Source: Bacteroidota bacterium
Lineage (GTDB): Bacteria > Bacteroidota > Bacteroidia > Chitinophagales > Chitinophagaceae
Direction: 5' to 3'
Length of the DNA stretch: 9,343 bases
Assembly: GCA_023386855.1 (NCBI GenBank)
Contig: JAEWIW010000392.1
Span: 1-9,343 of the forward strand
Under the pieces are notes generated by a model. It worked only from the letters and a program-made list of their open reading frames with translations, did no database searches and had not been told where the DNA came from. Each line of letters opens with the position of its first letter. Position 1 is the first letter of the stretch. The translations under genes and the position numbers were made by a program. Positions 1 through 6,533 of the stretch are shown here, piece after piece.

Positions 1-718
1 AGTGAATTATACTGCACGGCATGGCGTTCGACTGGAAAAACAAATCGTTCAGCATTGCGACCTGGCAATTGTTACTTCAACAGCTTTGCTTGAAAAATAT
101 AAAGGAACTGCAAAGAATATTAAATTAATTCCCAATGGTGTTGATCCGGGTTTGTTCGAGAAAGCTTATTTGAAGTCATTCCCTAAACCCTCATTGTTAT
201 TGCAGGTTCAAACCCCGGTGATAGGATTTACGGGTAGTATTGATTACAGGACTGATTTCGCACTCCTCGCAAAAGTGATCAGTGCTCACCCGGATAAAAC
301 TTTCTTTTTTGTTGGACCTGTGAATACGGAAGAACACAAACAATATGGTATTGATCAATTACCTAATGTTGTATTCCCAGGGGCTATGCCCATCGAGCAT
401 CTTCCTGCATACCTTCAATACTTTGATGCTGCCATTATTCCCTATAAGAAGAATAAACTTACATCTGCCATATATCCCTTAAAGTTGAACGAATACCTGG
501 CTGCTGGTGTTCCGGTTATTTCTACTGATTTTTCTACTGATGTCAAAAGCTTTTCCGACGTAATTTTTCTTGCTGCTAATGCTGAAGATTTTTCTGCTGC
601 AATTAGTCATGCGTTGTCATCAAATACAGAAAGCCTCCGTGAACAGCGCTATAAAAGGGCAATGGAAAATAGCTGGGAACGAAGGGTTGAAAGCCTGTTG
701 CAATACAAGAATGTTTAA
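1..718 (+). CDS. Glycosyltransferase, GT4-like (group 1), 5'-truncated by window edge
   Basis: This is the C-terminal part of a GT-B fold glycosyltransferase that probably transfers a sugar from a nucleotide donor during surface polysaccharide or glycolipid synthesis; donor and acceptor cannot be read. The 238 visible residues begin near the end of the N-terminal domain, with the linker 'CDLAIVTST...IKLIPNGVD' at about 19-48. A Rossmann-like donor-binding domain follows: 'VIGFTGSIDYRTD' (73-85), 'FFFVGPV' (101-107), and 'PLKLNEYLAAGVPVIST' (159-175). Glu164 in that last stretch sits where GT4 enzymes carry the donor-contacting Glu. Family members are usually 350-400 residues, so about 130-160 residues lie left of the window. 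The GTG at base 2 is in frame but is almost certainly internal. The gene converges on the DUF3307 gene with 10 bases between stop codons. Confidence in the fold class is high and in any specific role low. Confidence 0.85.
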   Translation, partial: VNYTARHGVRLEKQIVQHCDLAIVTSTALLEKYKGTAKNIKLIPNGVDPGLFEKAYLKSFPKPSLLLQVQTPVIGFTGSIDYRTDFALLAKVISAHPDKTFFFVGPVNTEEHKQYGIDQLPNVVFPGAMPIEHLPAYLQYFDAAIIPYKKNKLTSAIYPLKLNEYLAAGVPVISTDFSTDVKSFSDVIFLAANAEDFSAAISHALSSNTESLREQRYKRAMENSWERRVESLLQYKNV

Positions 719-739
719 ATAGGGTATGTTACCATTTAA
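715..739. terminator. AT-rich hairpin between convergent genes, possible bidirectional terminator
   Basis: TTAAAT at 715-720 pairs with ATTTAA at 734-739, and GGTA at 723-726 pairs with TACC at 730-733. The loop is 3 bases and there is a 2-base bulge. The structure covers both stop codons of the convergent glycosyltransferase and DUF3307 genes. There is no clear T-tract on either side, so termination is only plausible. Confidence 0.3.
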
Positions 740-1433
740 GAAAGTATTGTGCCGATAATCCAACAATGAGGGTGATGGCAAAACTTAGCATTGTGCCGAT
801 TAAAACATATTCGGTATGTTTCCTGGCCTTGCTCTCACTGAAACGAAGAATGGATTTTGCGGCGATCAGCAGGCCAATGGTTTCATAGCGGCCTGTTAGG
901 ATAAAGATCATAACCAGTATACGCTCCAGCATGCCAATATATTTTCCTGCCTGCTCCAGGCTTTCACCAGCTTCTTCTTCAAGTTTTTTTCTCCATTCTG
1001 CTGTTGCAAAACTTACAATATATCCAACGGGCCAGATGATGAAACTGAATACCAGCGCATAGGTCCAGATATGGGGCCAGTCGAGCGATTGAATATAACC
1101 CAGGTCAAAATGATTATACACGTAAAGCCATGAAAGGATGATCATCATTACATGCAGGAGCTGGTCGACAAGGAAATAAATAAGATTATTTTTTCCATAA
1201 AGCTTCCAAAGGTCAATAAGGTAATGGCTTACCATAATGGGTAGGGCTACCCGCCATCCCGATAAATGCCAGGTTGCGATATAGCTAACGATACCGGTAA
1301 GCAGAACATGAATATACAGATAGGCCGAACGAATCTTTTTCTCCTGTTTATCTTTTACCCATTTTGTAGGTTGAAAAATAAAATCGGTAAGGATATGCCC
1401 AAACAATAAGCGGATCAAAACAATTGTTTCCAT
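729..1433 (-). CDS. DUF3307 family integral membrane protein
   Basis: This 234-residue multi-pass membrane protein has a full DUF3307-like pattern; the family has no established biochemical function that I can name. The N-terminal half carries polar residues in otherwise hydrophobic helices: His13, Asp17 and Gln21 ('GHILTDFIFQ'), His42, His70/Asp74/Lys77 ('HYLIDLWK'), and Asp90/Gln91/His94 ('DQLLH'). These look like possible metal or substrate ligands. The C-terminal half has the family signature 'GKYIGMLER' (163-171), 'KSILRF' (193-198) and 'EYVLIGTMLS' (208-217). Hydrophobic stretches suggest about six membrane segments, with a charged cytoplasmic-looking loop near 146-163. The ATG lies 1 base after the satD stop codon (TAG-T-ATG), so translation is very probably coupled to satD. 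The H-x3-D style motifs loosely recall YdjM-type membrane hydrolases, but that likeness is inference from motif shape. Confidence 0.85.
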   Translation of the reverse strand: METIVLIRLLFGHILTDFIFQPTKWVKDKQEKKIRSAYLYIHVLLTGIVSYIATWHLSGWRVALPIMVSHYLIDLWKLYGKNNLIYFLVDQLLHVMMIILSWLYVYNHFDLGYIQSLDWPHIWTYALVFSFIIWPVGYIVSFATAEWRKKLEEEAGESLEQAGKYIGMLERILVMIFILTGRYETIGLLIAAKSILRFSESKARKHTEYVLIGTMLSFAITLIVGLSAQYFLKW

Positions 1434-1434
1434 A

Positions 1435-2088
1435 CTATGCCTGTTTCAGGAGAACTGATTTTTTTTCGTAACGGTGTAACATGGCCTGGAGGATATCCCA
1501 GCCTGCTGTTTTTTTTCGTTGGTTTACTGCCGACTGGCTGATGCCGAGTTGTTCGGAGATATCTGTTTCTTTTTTGCCCTGCAATAGTAAACTAACGATT
1601 TCAGCGGAACCTTTGGTCCATTTATCTGTAATAAATTCAAGTGATTTGGCCATAACATACAGTTCATCATTGAAATCCGGTTCTGTGCATTGCATTGAAA
1701 TGGATTGCTTTGCCGATTTCATTTCATCCAGTGCCCTTCCGCTCAGTTGGTAGGCAGGGCCATCGGATTCACCTACAGTGCTGGCCTCGAGGGTAACTGC
1801 ACCGATGGCCAGCGAAATGCGGGCATCCACGAAAACTTTTTCCTGCTTCACTTCCTGGTCGCTTTCTGTTAACCTGTTGAGGTAGGATTTGAGGAGAAGA
1901 AGGTATCTTAAACCTTCTTTTACCGGCAGCTCGGCCTGGATAAAATCGCCGCGGCCAATGCTGTATTTGATTTTGGGCCTGGCCTTTAGTGAGGTAAATG
2001 CTGCTTTTACAGTTTCCGCCAGCTGGCCCCGGAGGGCTGCAGGCAGTTGGGTAGAGCCAACAATATCAGCAGAAAGTACTGTTCTCAT
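1435..2088 (-). CDS. SatD-like protein: cyclase-like N-terminal region plus C-terminal helix-turn-helix
   Basis: This protein of 217 residues (from the ATG at 2088) resembles the SatD family. The N-terminus 'SADIVGSTQL' (6-15, Asp8) matches the first metal-binding strand of class III nucleotidyl cyclases (F-x-D-I-x-x-S/F-T). 'KYSIGRGDFIQ' (41-51, Asp48) resembles the hairpin with the second metal Asp. 'ARISLAIGAV' (89-98) and 'PAYQLSGRALDEMKSA' (111-126) resemble the later 'GIHxG' and 'G-x-x-VN-x-A-x-R' blocks. Residues 155-200 form a sigma-region-4 or LuxR-like helix-turn-helix, with 'TDISEQLGISQSAVNQRKK' at 175-193. A TTG at 2109 would add 7 residues. I prefer the ATG at 2088 because it follows AAAGG, begins directly with the conserved strand, and leaves the promoter-like TATTTTTG outside the coding region. 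The gene is tightly coupled to the DUF3307 gene and lies below three phased palindromes. Cyclase activity is a hypothesis; the protein could be a binding-only relative. Confidence 0.78.
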   Translation of the reverse strand: MRTVLSADIVGSTQLPAALRGQLAETVKAAFTSLKARPKIKYSIGRGDFIQAELPVKEGLRYLLLLKSYLNRLTESDQEVKQEKVFVDARISLAIGAVTLEASTVGESDGPAYQLSGRALDEMKSAKQSISMQCTEPDFNDELYVMAKSLEFITDKWTKGSAEIVSLLLQGKKETDISEQLGISQSAVNQRKKTAGWDILQAMLHRYEKKSVLLKQA

Positions 2089-2106
2089 AACCTTTGGATC
2101 TTTTAT

Positions 2107-2114
2107 CAAAAATA
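2107..2114 (-). promoter_or_regulatory. Bacteroidota-type -7 promoter element for satD
   Basis: The minus strand reads TATTTTTG, an exact match to the Bacteroidota sigma-A -7 consensus TAnnTTTG. It lies 18 bases upstream of the satD ATG, which would give a short leader of about 10-13 bases. No good TTTG is seen at the -33 position about 20 bases further up, where CTCT/CTTT occurs. The first palindromic operator overlaps the -7 element and fills most of the space up to the expected -33 position, which fits repression by a bound regulator. Confidence 0.5.
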
Positions 2115-2187
2115 AGGAAATTTCCTTATAAAGAGTATTTTTTAGGAATATACCTTATAATTTACTTTTTTTAGGAATCTACCTTAT
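2112..2187. promoter_or_regulatory. Three phased palindromic operator-like sites upstream of satD
   Basis: Three 18-bp sites share AGG-N6-CCT with TTAT flanks. O1 at 2112-2129 is a perfect palindrome (ATAAGGAAATTTCCTTAT). O2 at 2141-2158 (TTTAGGAATATACCTTAT) and O3 at 2170-2187 (TTTAGGAATCTACCTTAT) are imperfect palindromes that differ from each other at one base. The spacing is exactly 29 bp in both steps. O1 sits on the satD promoter-like element and O3 ends just before the dnaE stop codon at 2191. Such a set is typical of cooperative binding by a dimeric regulator. The obvious candidate is SatD itself through its helix-turn-helix, but this is inference. Confidence 0.7.
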
Positions 2188-2190
2188 ATT

Positions 2191-5133
2191 TTAAGCCAGG
2201 GATTTCCTGTCACGGATGCCTACTTTTTCCTGGCGGGCCACTTCTACACTGTACACGCCAAATTCTTCCACTACTTTGCCGGTAAATTTGTAAAAGCCCT
2301 TTCCCTGTAATGGATAGAGCCTTGAAGATTCAGGAAAATGAACCGTATCAATCCAGTCGCCCCGGGCATCAATGAAGGTTCCGAAATGCATCACCTGTTT
2401 GGTAACAGTTCTCACCGGTTTAGTGGTAATGAAATAGCCCAGCATGGTCACCTGCTGCCCCAACCGTGAAGGCAGGTCTGCAGCGAGTGTATATTGCATG
2501 GCGTCTTCACTGCAGATCCGGAAAATATCGCCCAGTGCAAAGCCCAGCAGTTCGATCTCATCGAGCATGTCATCAAGAGGCCTTGCGGTAAGTGCCGGAA
2601 GCTTGAAATCGACAGGGGGCTCATGAAAAAGTGAAGCTGTTGCCGGTACGGTTTCCCTCGACTTGCTGTGCAGGAAGTTGGCCTGCCAGAGCAGTTCTTT
2701 TTTAGATTTCCCGGTGAATCGGAGGGCTCCCGCACGGATCAGGATATTCAGTTGTTCAGGACCAATGGCGGTACGCTCGATCAGGTCGATAAGATCGGTA
2801 TAATTCCCATGCAGGTTTCTTTCTTCTATGAGCCGGCTGATCAACTGGTTCTCGAGGTTCTGGATAAGAATGAAACCTACAAATACGGTATTGCCATCGA
2901 TGGATGTCAGTTCCTCGCTCCTGTTGATACAGGGGGCTTCCAATACGGCTCCCGCCCGGCGTAATTCATGGAAATAGAGTTCAGTGGAATAAAAGCCGCC
3001 GAAATTATTGATCACGGCTACCATGAATTCAAGAGGATAATAGGTTTTGAGGAAAAGGCTCTGGTAACTTTCCACTGCGAAACTTGCCGAATGCGCTTTT
3101 GAGAAAGAATACCCGCCGAAGCTTTCGATCTGCCGCCATACTTCCCTGCTGATGGCATCGGGGTACCCAAAGTTTTTGCAGTTAAGGAAGAACTGTTCCC
3201 TGATCCTTTCAAATTCTGACCGCCCGCGGTATTTACCACTCATCGCCCTGCGCAGGATATCCGCTTCTCCCATATCAAGCCCCGCAAAATGATGCGCTAT
3301 CTTGATCACATCTTCCTGGTAAACCATCACTCCATAAGTTTCCTGTAGCAGCTCCTTCATTTTCGGGTGCAGGTATTCAAAATCATCGGGATGGTGAAAG
3401 CGGTAAATATATTGCCGCATCATCCCGCTTTGTGCCACACCCGGCCGGATGATAGAACTTGCCGCCACCAGCGTGATATAATCGTCGCAGCGTAATTTTT
3501 TCAATAACTGGCGCATCGCGGGGCTTTCGATATAAAAACATCCAATGGTGTCGGCCCTCCTGATCTGGTCGGCTACGCGCGGATCCTTTTTGAAACGTTC
3601 AATATCATGGATGTCTATGCTGATCTGCTGGTTTCTCCGCACCTGGCGGATGGCTTCCTTAATATGACCCAGCCCGCGCTGGCTAAGGATATCCAGTTTA
3701 TAAAGGCCAACCTTCTCAGCTACGAACATGTCGAGCTGGGCAGTGCAGAATCCCTTGGGAGGAATATCGATGGCGCAGTAATCATAGATCTTTTCTTCAC
3801 TGATCAGCATTCCCCCCGGGTGAATACTGAGATGGTTGGGGAAATTGGTCAGCATGCTTCCATACTTAAGGATCAGCTGCTGGATGCTGTCTTCATTGAA
3901 GCGGTGATCACGGTTATCGGCCAGCTGGTCGATCTCCGACTTGGGCAAACCGAACACTTTTCCCAGTTCACGAATCACGGCATTATGCTGGAAAGTGCTG
4001 TACATGCCCAGTAAAGCCACATGATCGCGGCCATAACGTTTAAAGATATAATCGATCACTTCATCCCGGTCTTTCCAGCTGAAGTCAATATCGAAATCGG
4101 GTGGACTGGTACGGTAAGGGTTGAGGAATCTTTCGAAATAAAGATCCAGGTCGATGGGGTTCACATCGGTGATCTGCAAACAGTAGGCAACAATGGAATT
4201 GGCACCGCTGCCCCGGCCTACATAATAAAAACCACGACTCTGTGCATAGCGTATGATATCCCAGGTGATCAGAAAATAGGCATTGAAGCCCAGGTCGTTG
4301 ATGATCTTCAGTTCCTTGACAACCCGCTTTCGCGCCTCTTTATGTTTTGGACCATAACGGCTGAGCATCCCGTCGATCGCCAGTTTTTCCAACAGTATCC
4401 TGTCGTCTTCAGGCGTGGCACTGAAAACCTTCTTGTTTTTATCGGTATGAAATTCCATATCCACCGAGCAGCTGTCGATCACCTGGAGGGTATTGGTGAT
4501 GATAAAAGGATATTGCTCAAAAGCCTGCATCAGCCTTGAGGCGGCAACAAATCGCTCATATTTCCCGGCAATGGAGGCGGGGTCCTGCATGCTGAGTAAT
4601 ACATTACGGTCGATGGCCCTCAGCAGGCGATGGAGGTTATAAGTGGTTTTGTCGCGGTAGGTCACCGGCTGGCGGATCACATAGCGGGTAGGGTGATCCT
4701 GTGTATGGCGGCTGAAGAGTTTGTTCACTTCCGTGGGCTGGACGCCAATCAATTCATATTCTTCCAGCTCCGATGCCTCTACTGCTCCCAGGGGATAGAT
4801 CACCCAGGTATGCTCGAGTAAACCTGTTCGTTCAGGGAAGGGGGTGTCGGTCTGCAGGTGGCGGCTGATGAAATGATTGATATTGCTGATGCCGCGGTCG
4901 TTCCTGGCCAGCAGGATATACATGAACCGGTCGCCGTTGCGGATCTCAGCGCCTCCAATAGGCCTGATGTCGTTCTTACGGCATTCCTCCACAAAATCCC
5001 ACAGATCGCAGGTGTTGTTGATATTGGTGATGGCCAGTGCACGGGCACCGGTTTCCAGGGCTTCCTTTACCAGTTCGGTGGTGCTGAAAGTGCCATAGCG
5101 GAAACTGAAATATGTTTTGCAATTCAGGTACAT
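2191..5133 (-). CDS. dnaE: DnaE-like error-prone C-family DNA polymerase (Pol III alpha paralogue)
   Basis: This 980-residue C-family DNA polymerase is shorter than replicative DnaE (about 1160) and near the size of DnaE2/ImuC-type accessory enzymes. The N-terminal PHP domain (about 1-95) is degenerate: the start is 'MYLNCKTYFSFRYG' where an active PHP has H-x-H, and 'AITNINN' (34-40) replaces the usual 'TDH'. The polymerase core is intact. It has 'YVGRGSGANS' (304-313), 'PDFDIDF' (345-351) with the catalytic aspartates, 'KLDILSQRGL' (479-488) with the third Asp at 481, and 'GYSFSKAHSASFAVESYQS' (674-692). An OB-like domain follows at about 890-970. A weak clamp-motif candidate lies at 'ASLF' (833-836). 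The ATG follows the dinB stop with a 2-base gap (TGA-TC-ATG), so the two are one transcriptional unit. The expected role is lesion bypass or extension, partnered with DinB. The symbol is family-level; 'dnaE2' would also be defensible. Confidence 0.9.
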   Translation of the reverse strand: MYLNCKTYFSFRYGTFSTTELVKEALETGARALAITNINNTCDLWDFVEECRKNDIRPIGGAEIRNGDRFMYILLARNDRGISNINHFISRHLQTDTPFPERTGLLEHTWVIYPLGAVEASELEEYELIGVQPTEVNKLFSRHTQDHPTRYVIRQPVTYRDKTTYNLHRLLRAIDRNVLLSMQDPASIAGKYERFVAASRLMQAFEQYPFIITNTLQVIDSCSVDMEFHTDKNKKVFSATPEDDRILLEKLAIDGMLSRYGPKHKEARKRVVKELKIINDLGFNAYFLITWDIIRYAQSRGFYYVGRGSGANSIVAYCLQITDVNPIDLDLYFERFLNPYRTSPPDFDIDFSWKDRDEVIDYIFKRYGRDHVALLGMYSTFQHNAVIRELGKVFGLPKSEIDQLADNRDHRFNEDSIQQLILKYGSMLTNFPNHLSIHPGGMLISEEKIYDYCAIDIPPKGFCTAQLDMFVAEKVGLYKLDILSQRGLGHIKEAIRQVRRNQQISIDIHDIERFKKDPRVADQIRRADTIGCFYIESPAMRQLLKKLRCDDYITLVAASSIIRPGVAQSGMMRQYIYRFHHPDDFEYLHPKMKELLQETYGVMVYQEDVIKIAHHFAGLDMGEADILRRAMSGKYRGRSEFERIREQFFLNCKNFGYPDAISREVWRQIESFGGYSFSKAHSASFAVESYQSLFLKTYYPLEFMVAVINNFGGFYSTELYFHELRRAGAVLEAPCINRSEELTSIDGNTVFVGFILIQNLENQLISRLIEERNLHGNYTDLIDLIERTAIGPEQLNILIRAGALRFTGKSKKELLWQANFLHSKSRETVPATASLFHEPPVDFKLPALTARPLDDMLDEIELLGFALGDIFRICSEDAMQYTLAADLPSRLGQQVTMLGYFITTKPVRTVTKQVMHFGTFIDARGDWIDTVHFPESSRLYPLQGKGFYKFTGKVVEEFGVYSVEVARQEKVGIRDRKSLA

Positions 5134-5135
5134 GA

Positions 5136-6302
5136 TCAGGGTTGGGTATTTGCCATGGACCGGGCACGCATCACGAGCTCGGGACCAAAGCTGTTTCGGA
5201 TACTATCGATAGCCTGGTAAAGCCGGATCTTTTCCTGCGTATCATCAAAGAGATTGATCTGGTAATTACCCGGAACCAGGTGGGTGAATCGTATGCCCAG
5301 CAGCCGCACCAGCAGCCGGCGATCATAGAGTTTATTGAACAACTCCCTGCTTTTTTCCAGCAAAAGGTGATCGCAGGAGGTATAAGGAATCATGGTCTGA
5401 CGGGTTACCGTTTCAAAATTCGAGTAGCGGATCTTGACGGTGATGCAGCCCGCCAGTTTGTTCTGCCGGCGCAGCTCAAAAGCAGTGTTTTCGGTCATTC
5501 TCGTGATCTCGCTGAGCAGGAACCCGGTATCAATGGTGTCTTTCTGGAAAGTGTTTTCGGTTCCCAGGCTTTTCTGTTCGTGGTAGGGGATCACCGGGCT
5601 TTCGTCAATACCGTTGGCGCGCCTCCATAATTCAATACCATTCTTTCCCAGCAGGTTTTGCAAATAGGGAAGGGGGATCTCGCTCAGGGTTCGCACCGTT
5701 TCCACCCCCATGCGGCGTAACAGCTCGGCCGTCTGCTTTCCTACCATGGGGATCTTTTCCACGTCTAAGGGGGCCAAAAACGATTTCTCTTCCCCAAAAG
5801 GGATCTCCAGCTGGCCATTGGGCTTGGCTTCATCAGTCGCTACCTTGCTGATGAGTTTATTGGAAGCCAGCCCATACGACACCGGCAACCCTGATTCACG
5901 GGTGATAAACTTCCTTAGCTCGGCAGTATACTGGCTACACCCAAAGAAGCGGTCCATCCCCGTAAGATCAATATAAAATTCATCGATACTGCTTTTCTCA
6001 TAGAGCGGTACCCGTGAAGCAACAATGTCGGTCACCATCCGGGAATAATGACTGTAACTTTCCATGTCGCCACCAATGAAAATTGCCTGCGGACAAAGCC
6101 TCCGCGCCAGCTTGATGGGCATGGCCGAATGAACCCCGAACCGGCGGGCCTCGTAACTGCAGGCTGCTACCACACCCCGGTCGCTCGTGCCCCCTACAAT
6201 CAGGGGCTTGCCCATCAGACGACTGTCTTTAAGGCATTCAACGCTTACAAAAAAAGCGTCCATATCAAGATGCACAATGGTGCGATGCGATGAATATATC
6301 AT
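5136..6302 (-). CDS. dinB: DNA polymerase IV (DinB), Y-family translesion polymerase
   Basis: This 388-residue Y-family polymerase extends primers across damaged template bases. The catalytic set is complete: 'HLDMDAFF' (11-18, Asp13, with Phe18 at the steric-gate position) and 'SSIDEFYIDLTG' (104-115, Asp107 and Glu108). 'VAACSYEARRFGVHSAMP' (45-62) is the nucleotide-binding palm/finger motif, and a helix-hairpin-helix thumb lies near 181-210 ('IPMVGKQTAELLRRMG'). The little-finger domain covers about 245-345. The tail carries 'QINLF' (348-352), a standard sliding-clamp binding pentapeptide QxxLF, followed by about 35 more residues. Retained active-site residues and the clamp motif argue against an ImuB-type pseudo-polymerase. 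The ATG at 6302 places the catalytic strand at the normal distance, with no clear Shine-Dalgarno. The gene is first in the minus-strand block and is closely coupled to dnaE. Confidence 0.95.
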   Translation of the reverse strand: MIYSSHRTIVHLDMDAFFVSVECLKDSRLMGKPLIVGGTSDRGVVAACSYEARRFGVHSAMPIKLARRLCPQAIFIGGDMESYSHYSRMVTDIVASRVPLYEKSSIDEFYIDLTGMDRFFGCSQYTAELRKFITRESGLPVSYGLASNKLISKVATDEAKPNGQLEIPFGEEKSFLAPLDVEKIPMVGKQTAELLRRMGVETVRTLSEIPLPYLQNLLGKNGIELWRRANGIDESPVIPYHEQKSLGTENTFQKDTIDTGFLLSEITRMTENTAFELRRQNKLAGCITVKIRYSNFETVTRQTMIPYTSCDHLLLEKSRELFNKLYDRRLLVRLLGIRFTHLVPGNYQINLFDDTQEKIRLYQAIDSIRNSFGPELVMRARSMANTQP

Positions 6303-6327
6303 ACCGGTTCACTTACTAATCAGGTGC

Positions 6328-6334
6328 CAAATTA
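6328..6334 (-). promoter_or_regulatory. Possible -7-like promoter element for dinB-dnaE
   Basis: The minus strand reads TAATTTG, close to the TAnnTTTG consensus but one T short. It lies about 25 bases upstream of the dinB ATG. No TTTG is seen at the -33 position; the repeat pair at 6343-6379 occupies that area. The call rests on position and partial match only. Confidence 0.3.
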
Positions 6335-6342
6335 CTAACATT

Positions 6343-6379
6343 TTTAGCATCATATGCTATTTAATTTAGCAAGATATCC
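6343..6379. promoter_or_regulatory. Direct-repeat operator candidate upstream of dinB
   Basis: TTTAGCATCATATGC at 6343-6357 recurs as TTTAGCAAGATATCC at 6365-6379, matching at 12 of 15 positions, with a 22-bp period (about two helical turns). The first copy also overlaps an inverted repeat, TAGCAT-CAT-ATGCTA at 6345-6359. The position immediately upstream of the probable dinB promoter suggests a regulator-binding site, possibly damage-responsive. No matching repressor gene is in the window. Confidence 0.45.
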
Positions 6380-6443
6380 CCAATCGCAGAAATTCATTTT
6401 ATGGGGAGAAAACTCACCAGAAAGGGAAGGAGTAGGACAGGCA

Positions 6444-6467
6444 ACTCCCGGCAAGCCCACCGGGAGT
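6444..6467 (+). other. GC-rich hairpin in the leader upstream of the first response regulator
   Basis: ACTCCCGG at 6444-6451 pairs perfectly with CCGGGAGT at 6460-6467 around an 8-base loop (CAAGCCCA). It lies about 65 bases before the preferred start codon and is not followed by a T-run, so it is not a standard terminator. The rest of 6303-6533 holds no convincing gene. The hairpin could be part of a structured 5' leader, but I recognise no known riboswitch. Confidence 0.4.
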
Positions 6468-6533
6468 GGAAGGAAGAAACGACAATTTATGGCACTGCCT
6501 TTGCAAAAATATATGGCAAGTACATTGAATCTT

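Noticed and set aside
2089..2109. Seven-residue N-terminal extension of the SatD-like protein from a TTG at 2109
   Set aside because: TTG is a rare start, and this codon lies within the TATTTTTG promoter-like element. The ATG at 2088 has AAAGG just upstream and starts directly at the conserved first strand.
2112..2187. Phased repeats read as a minimal CRISPR array
   Set aside because: The repeats are short palindromes of 18 bp with 11-bp gaps; there are no spacers of typical length and no cas genes.
3607..4539. Long open frames on the + strand opposite the dnaE gene
   Set aside because: They lie antisense to an unmistakable polymerase with intact motifs and show no recognisable domain; they are by-products of its codon use.
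5136..6302. Calling the Y-family protein ImuB because it sits beside a DnaE2-sized polymerase
   Set aside because: Asp13, Asp107 and Glu108 are all present, while ImuB proteins lack these catalytic acids; ImuA is also absent.
6444..6467. Hairpin read as an intrinsic terminator or known riboswitch
   Set aside because: There is no T-tract after the stem on either strand, and I cannot match conserved cores of cobalamin, SAM, TPP or preQ1 riboswitches.
6354..6533. 60-residue N-terminal extension of the first response regulator
   Set aside because: It would begin inside the dinB operator region, translate the leader hairpin, and add sequence unlike any receiver domain; the paralogue has no such extension.
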